DNA from: JAKZRT01 sp965247915
Lineage (GTDB): Bacteria > Pseudomonadota > Alphaproteobacteria > Rhodobacterales > Rhodobacteraceae
Length of the DNA: 64,000 bases
Assembly: GCA_965247915.1 (NCBI GenBank)
Contig: OZ252048.1
Span: 1,426,001 to 1,490,000, forward strand
Direction: 5' to 3'
The notes beneath the pieces were generated by a model. It worked only from the letters and a program-made list of their open reading frames with translations, was not told where the DNA came from and did no database searches. Below, piece by piece: positions 60,950 through 64,000 of this stretch. Both the position numbers and the translations under genes were made by a program. Numbering within the stretch: position 1 is the first letter of the stretch; each line of letters starts with the position of its first letter.

Positions 60950-62302
60950 ATGTCACATTCAGGTCCGGCCAGCCCCATGACCTCGCGCCGCGCCGCGCCG
61001 CTTCGGGGCGTCGCTGATGTGCCCGGCGACAAGTCGATCAGCCACCGGGCGCTGATCCTGGGTGCCATGACTGTCGGGGAAACGACGATCGAGGGGCTTT
61101 TGGAGGGCGAAGATGTGCTGGCCACCGCCAGCGCCATGCGGGCTTTCGAGGCCGAAGTGGTGACCGGGGGAAAGGGAAACTGGACCGTTCACGGGGTTGG
61201 TGTGGGCGGTTTTGGCGAACCCGACGATGTGATCGACTGCGGCAACTCCGGGACCGGCGTGCGGCTGATAATGGGGGCGATGGCGACGCATCCGGTGACC
61301 GCAACGTTTACCGGCGACTCGTCGCTCAGGTCGCGGCCGATGGGTCGGGTCATTGATCCGATTGCCCAGTTCGGCGCGGTCGCATATGGGCGCGCGGGCG
61401 GACGATTGCCGATAACGATTGTGGGTGCCGGGGACCCGGTGCCGGTGCGATATGCAACACCGGTTCCGTCGGCGCAGGTCAAATCGGCGGTGCTGCTGGC
61501 GGGTCTGAACGCGCCGGGCGAAACATCTGTCATCGAGGCCGAGGCGACGCGCGACCATACCGAGCGAATGCTAAAGGGATTTGGTGCGAAGTTGCGCGTG
61601 GACGAAACCGATGAGGGTCGCGTCATTACGCTGACCGGCCAGCCCGAATTGTCGCCACAACACATCCGGGTGCCACGTGATCCGTCCTCGGCGGCCTTTC
61701 CGGTCTGCGCGGCGCTGATCGTTGAGGGGTCCGAGATTCTGGTCCCCGGTATCGGGCTTAACCCGACGCGGTCGGGCCTTTTTGAGACGCTGCGCGACAT
61801 GGGGGCCGATCTGACCTATGAGAACCTCCGCGACGAGGCGGGCGAACCGGTTGCCGACCTGCGCGCCCGGTTTTCACCCGACCTGAAGGGCATCGAAGTG
61901 CCGCCCGACCGCGCGCCGTCAATGATCGACGAATATCCGGTGCTTGCGGTGGTCGCCGCATTTGCCGAAGGGCGCACGGTGATGCGCGGGGTGAAAGAGC
62001 TTCGCGTAAAGGAGAGCGACCGGATCGACGCCATGGCCCGGGGGCTGGAGGCCAATGGTGCAAGGATTGAGGAAACGGACGACCTGTTGGCGGTGGATGG
62101 CATGGGTCCGGGTGGTCTGCCCGGTGGCGCGCAGGTCGAAGCGCGGCTGGATCACCGGATCGCGATGGCGTTCATGGTCGCCGGAATGGCGTCGAAAAAG
62201 CCGATATCGGTTGATGATGCGTCGCCGATAGCGACCTCGTTTCCCGATTTCGAGGCACTTATGTCGAAGCTGGGTGCGCGTCTGGAGAGGAGCAACCGAT
62301 GA
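60950..62302 (+). CDS. aroA: 3-phosphoshikimate 1-carboxyvinyltransferase (EPSP synthase)
   Basis: Protein of 450 residues. GDKSISHRALILGAM, DCGNSGTGVRLIMG, SLRSRPMGRVIDP, PSAQVKSAVLLAGLN and KESDRIDAMA are the conserved binding motifs. The GNSGTGVR form (rather than GNAGTAMR) and overall sequence suggest a class II-type, as in some alphaproteobacteria. It makes EPSP in aromatic amino-acid synthesis. Start at 60950 by homology; ATGA overlap with the GFA gene. Confidence 0.94.
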   Translation: MSHSGPASPMTSRRAAPLRGVADVPGDKSISHRALILGAMTVGETTIEGLLEGEDVLATASAMRAFEAEVVTGGKGNWTVHGVGVGGFGEPDDVIDCGNSGTGVRLIMGAMATHPVTATFTGDSSLRSRPMGRVIDPIAQFGAVAYGRAGGRLPITIVGAGDPVPVRYATPVPSAQVKSAVLLAGLNAPGETSVIEAEATRDHTERMLKGFGAKLRVDETDEGRVITLTGQPELSPQHIRVPRDPSSAAFPVCAALIVEGSEILVPGIGLNPTRSGLFETLRDMGADLTYENLRDEAGEPVADLRARFSPDLKGIEVPPDRAPSMIDEYPVLAVVAAFAEGRTVMRGVKELRVKESDRIDAMARGLEANGARIEETDDLLAVDGMGPGGLPGGAQVEARLDHRIAMAFMVAGMASKKPISVDDASPIATSFPDFEALMSKLGARLERSNR

Positions 62303-62700
62303 ACCAGGGCGGATGTTTGTGCGGCGCGGTCCGGTTTACGGTCGACGGACCGCTCAGGCCGGTGGTGGCCTGTCATTGCAGCCAGTGCCGCAAGGCAACG
62401 GGCCACCATTATGCCGCCACTTCGGCGAACCGCGAGAATATTGAGATCACCGGCGAAGTCAGTTGGTACCGATCGTCGGAATGGGCGCGCCGGGGGTTCT
62501 GCGCAACTTGCGGGTCGAACCTTTTCTGGGACGGGCCGGGCGAAAATCTGTCGATCCTTGCCGGGTCGCTGGACGCGCCGACCGGTCTGGCGCTGGTCGG
62601 GCATATCTATTGCGCGGACAAGGGCGATTACTATGACATTGCTGATGGGCTTCCCCAGGCGGCAGAGCGTGACCCGGACCTGACCACGATGATGACATGA
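62299..62700 (+). CDS. GFA/CENP-V family zinc protein
   Basis: Protein of 133 residues with the fold's zinc cysteines: GGCLCGAVRF, CHCSQCRKATGHHY and FCATCGSNLFW. Related to the glutathione-dependent formaldehyde-activating enzyme family, though most members lack a known reaction. It sits between aroA and cmk with ATGA overlap on both sides, a fixed order in Rhodobacteraceae. Confidence 0.92.
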   Translation: MNQGGCLCGAVRFTVDGPLRPVVACHCSQCRKATGHHYAATSANRENIEITGEVSWYRSSEWARRGFCATCGSNLFWDGPGENLSILAGSLDAPTGLALVGHIYCADKGDYYDIADGLPQAAERDPDLTTMMT

Positions 62701-63323
62701 GCTTTACCGTCGCCATCGACGGGCCTGCGGCGGCGGGCAAAGGGACGATCGCGAAAGCGGTGGCTGCGGCCTTCGGCTTTGCCCATCTCGACACCGGGCT
62801 GCTTTATCGCGCCGTGGGGGCCAAGGTGCTGGACGGGGCCAGCCCGGTTGATGCCGCGCGTTCGCTGACGGCCACCGACCTGAGGCGCGACGACCTGCGC
62901 AGCGGTCGGGCAGGCGAGGCTGCCAGCCAGGTTGCGGCCGTCCCCGAAGTCAGGTCCGCGTTATTGGAATTTCAGCGAACATTCGCCGCGCAGGATGGCG
63001 GCGCGGTTCTGGACGGGCGCGACATCGGGACCGTGATCTGTCCCGACGCCGACGTAAAGCTGTTCGTCACCGCATCGGATGATGTCCGGGCGGAACGGCG
63101 GTGGCGCGAACTTGCCGGACTGGGTGAGGCAGTGACCAGGCATGAGGTTCTGGACGACCTGCGCGCCCGCGACAGGCGCGACCGCGACCGCGCCTTCGCG
63201 CCGCTTGCCGTCGCTAAGGACGCCTTGACCTTGGACACTTCGACAATGACCTTAGATCAGGCCGCGGCCAGAGCGATTGCCTTGGTCCGCGAAAAAATGC
63301 CCGAAAGTCATGCCAGCCGGTAA
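62697..63323 (+). CDS. cmk: Cytidylate kinase
   Basis: Protein of 208 residues, P-loop IDGPAAAGKGTIAKA, GLLYRAVG, the substrate site LDGRDIGTVICPDAD and RARDRRDRDR. It phosphorylates CMP and dCMP. Last gene of the aroA-GFA-cmk run, followed by a GC-rich hairpin. Confidence 0.95.
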   Translation: MSFTVAIDGPAAAGKGTIAKAVAAAFGFAHLDTGLLYRAVGAKVLDGASPVDAARSLTATDLRRDDLRSGRAGEAASQVAAVPEVRSALLEFQRTFAAQDGGAVLDGRDIGTVICPDADVKLFVTASDDVRAERRWRELAGLGEAVTRHEVLDDLRARDRRDRDRAFAPLAVAKDALTLDTSTMTLDQAAARAIALVREKMPESHASR

Positions 63324-63330
63324 TATTGCA

Positions 63331-63350
63331 GCCCCCGGGGGGCGTCTTTT
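63331..63350 (+). terminator. Possible terminator after cmk
   Basis: GCCCCC directly facing GGGGGGC, then GTCTTTT. The palindrome has almost no loop, which weakens it, but the T run and location after cmk are appropriate. Confidence 0.45.
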
Positions 63351-63501
63351 CCTTGCTGTACGCCGCCCTTCGTGATTCACTGTCGAGCAAGGCGATTTCG
63401 CAGGCGATCCAAAATTGCCACGATCTTGACGCCGGGGGGCAAGGTTGACGAAAAGTGCATAAGTTTCCGCCAATTTCAGGTGCTTCGAGGGAACCCGGGT
63501 T

Positions 63502-64000
63502 ATGAGTTATCAACTGAGCGGCTATAAATGGGGCCCCAACGCCTATGGAACCATTGGCGATACAATTTACTGGAACGCATCGATCACAAGCGGGCTAGGC
63601 TACGACACCAATCTTTACAGCCAGTCCCAGTTTGACACGGCACTGGCGGGTGCCTTTCAGGCGTGGGAAGACATTTCGCAGCTCGATTTTGAATATACCG
63701 CGAGCGCCGCTGCGTCCGACATCGATATCTGGATGGAGTTTCTTGCCGGACCAACAATCGGCGCAGCCACGATTTCCTTTTTTCCGGACACACCTTTTGG
63801 ACAGATAGTCTCGGGTGAGATCAGGCTGGACAGCAGCGAACAATGGGCACCCGTTGGCGAAACGGATCTCAATTTCTATGCGGTCGCGTTGCATGAGATC
63901 GGCCATGTGATCGGCCTTGAGCATGTACCTGACGCGTCCGAAATCATGAATGCCTCGGTGTCGGTGTCGGCGTTGGATCTTGGCGACGGTGATATTCTTG
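63502..64000 (+). CDS. Matrixin-type zinc metalloprotease, cut by the window end
   Basis: ATG at 63502 with GAGGGA upstream opens MSYQLSGYKWGPNAYGTIGD and no signal peptide is seen. Residues 130-142 read HEIGHVIGLEH, the HExxHxxGxxH zinc motif of metzincins, and a following ASEIMNASVSVSALDLGDGD fits the Met-turn and calcium-binding region. The layout resembles reprolysin/peptidase M10-type secreted proteases of roseobacters, which usually continue into RTX calcium repeats and leave by type I secretion. The 3' part is missing here, so the repeats are inferred. Upstream (63351-63501) holds no gene. Confidence 0.85.
   Translation, partial: MSYQLSGYKWGPNAYGTIGDTIYWNASITSGLGYDTNLYSQSQFDTALAGAFQAWEDISQLDFEYTASAAASDIDIWMEFLAGPTIGAATISFFPDTPFGQIVSGEIRLDSSEQWAPVGETDLNFYAVALHEIGHVIGLEHVPDASEIMNASVSVSALDLGDGDIL

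Overview
The window reads as a chromosomal segment of an alphaproteobacterium of the Rhodobacteraceae (Roseobacter group). This rests on gene content and order, not on a database search. The supporting signs are the irr / fabA-fabB-fabI block, the ethylmalonyl-CoA pathway pair mcl2-mch with an NnrU gene between them, DUF1489 divergent from a B12-dependent nrdJ, a compact SAM/SAH-type riboswitch in front of metK, an aroA-GFA-cmk run joined by ATGA overlaps, and high GC throughout.

Layout. 1-12 kb is a disturbed region: the end of one IS5-family copy, two decayed genes, the mcl2-NnrU-mch operon, an IS630 element sitting in the mch stop codon, a GGDEF/EAL protein, a HIT protein, and a GT14-type glycosyltransferase / sulfotransferase pair in which each gene is hit by its own insertion sequence. 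12-21.6 kb holds DUF1489, nrdJ, an IS3 remnant, tag, a nonsense-interrupted Hint-domain gene, rpsD with a structured leader, hisC-tyrC and two extensin-family genes. 21.7-34.8 kb holds an ExbB/OmpA-type proton-motor pair with a very long coiled coil, ChaC, DUF2125, DUF2235, metF with a divergent LysR regulator, an inositol monophosphatase, a small pilin-like protein, a rhomboid protease, a TPR protein, tRNA-Leu(UAA) and a second IS630. 34.8-41.9 kb is a seven-gene minus-strand catabolic cluster (HAD, hydrolase, threonine-dehydratase-like, BKACE, MFS, alcohol dehydrogenase, enolase superfamily). 41.9-45 kb is fabI-fabB-fabA with divergent irr. 45-47.3 kb holds a frameshifted Lrp gene, DUF6356 and a nonsense-interrupted membrane protein. 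47.4-51.6 kb is a nested transposon. 51.6-64 kb is mostly intact housekeeping: miaB, OmpA and lipoprotein paralogues, phoH-ybeY-CBS-lnt, riboswitch-metK-trmB, aroA-GFA-cmk, and the start of a matrixin-type metalloprotease.

The main story is ongoing accessory-gene decay driven by insertion sequences. Six essentially complete IS units from four families (IS630 twice, IS1595 twice, IS5, IS21), one further IS5 end and one IS3 remnant lie within 64 kb. Most have visible target duplications, so the original genes can be reconstructed: a sulfotransferase, a 56-residue protein and the mch stop codon. Three further genes carry single in-frame stops and two carry single frameshifts. The core biosynthetic and translation genes look intact.

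The most unusual object is the composite at 47427-51597. It is an IS1595-family element that appears to carry a three-gene passenger operon of unknown function (36-residue ORF, membrane-anchored protein, 56-residue protein). It is bounded by 8-bp target duplications and was itself invaded by an IS21 element within the third passenger gene.
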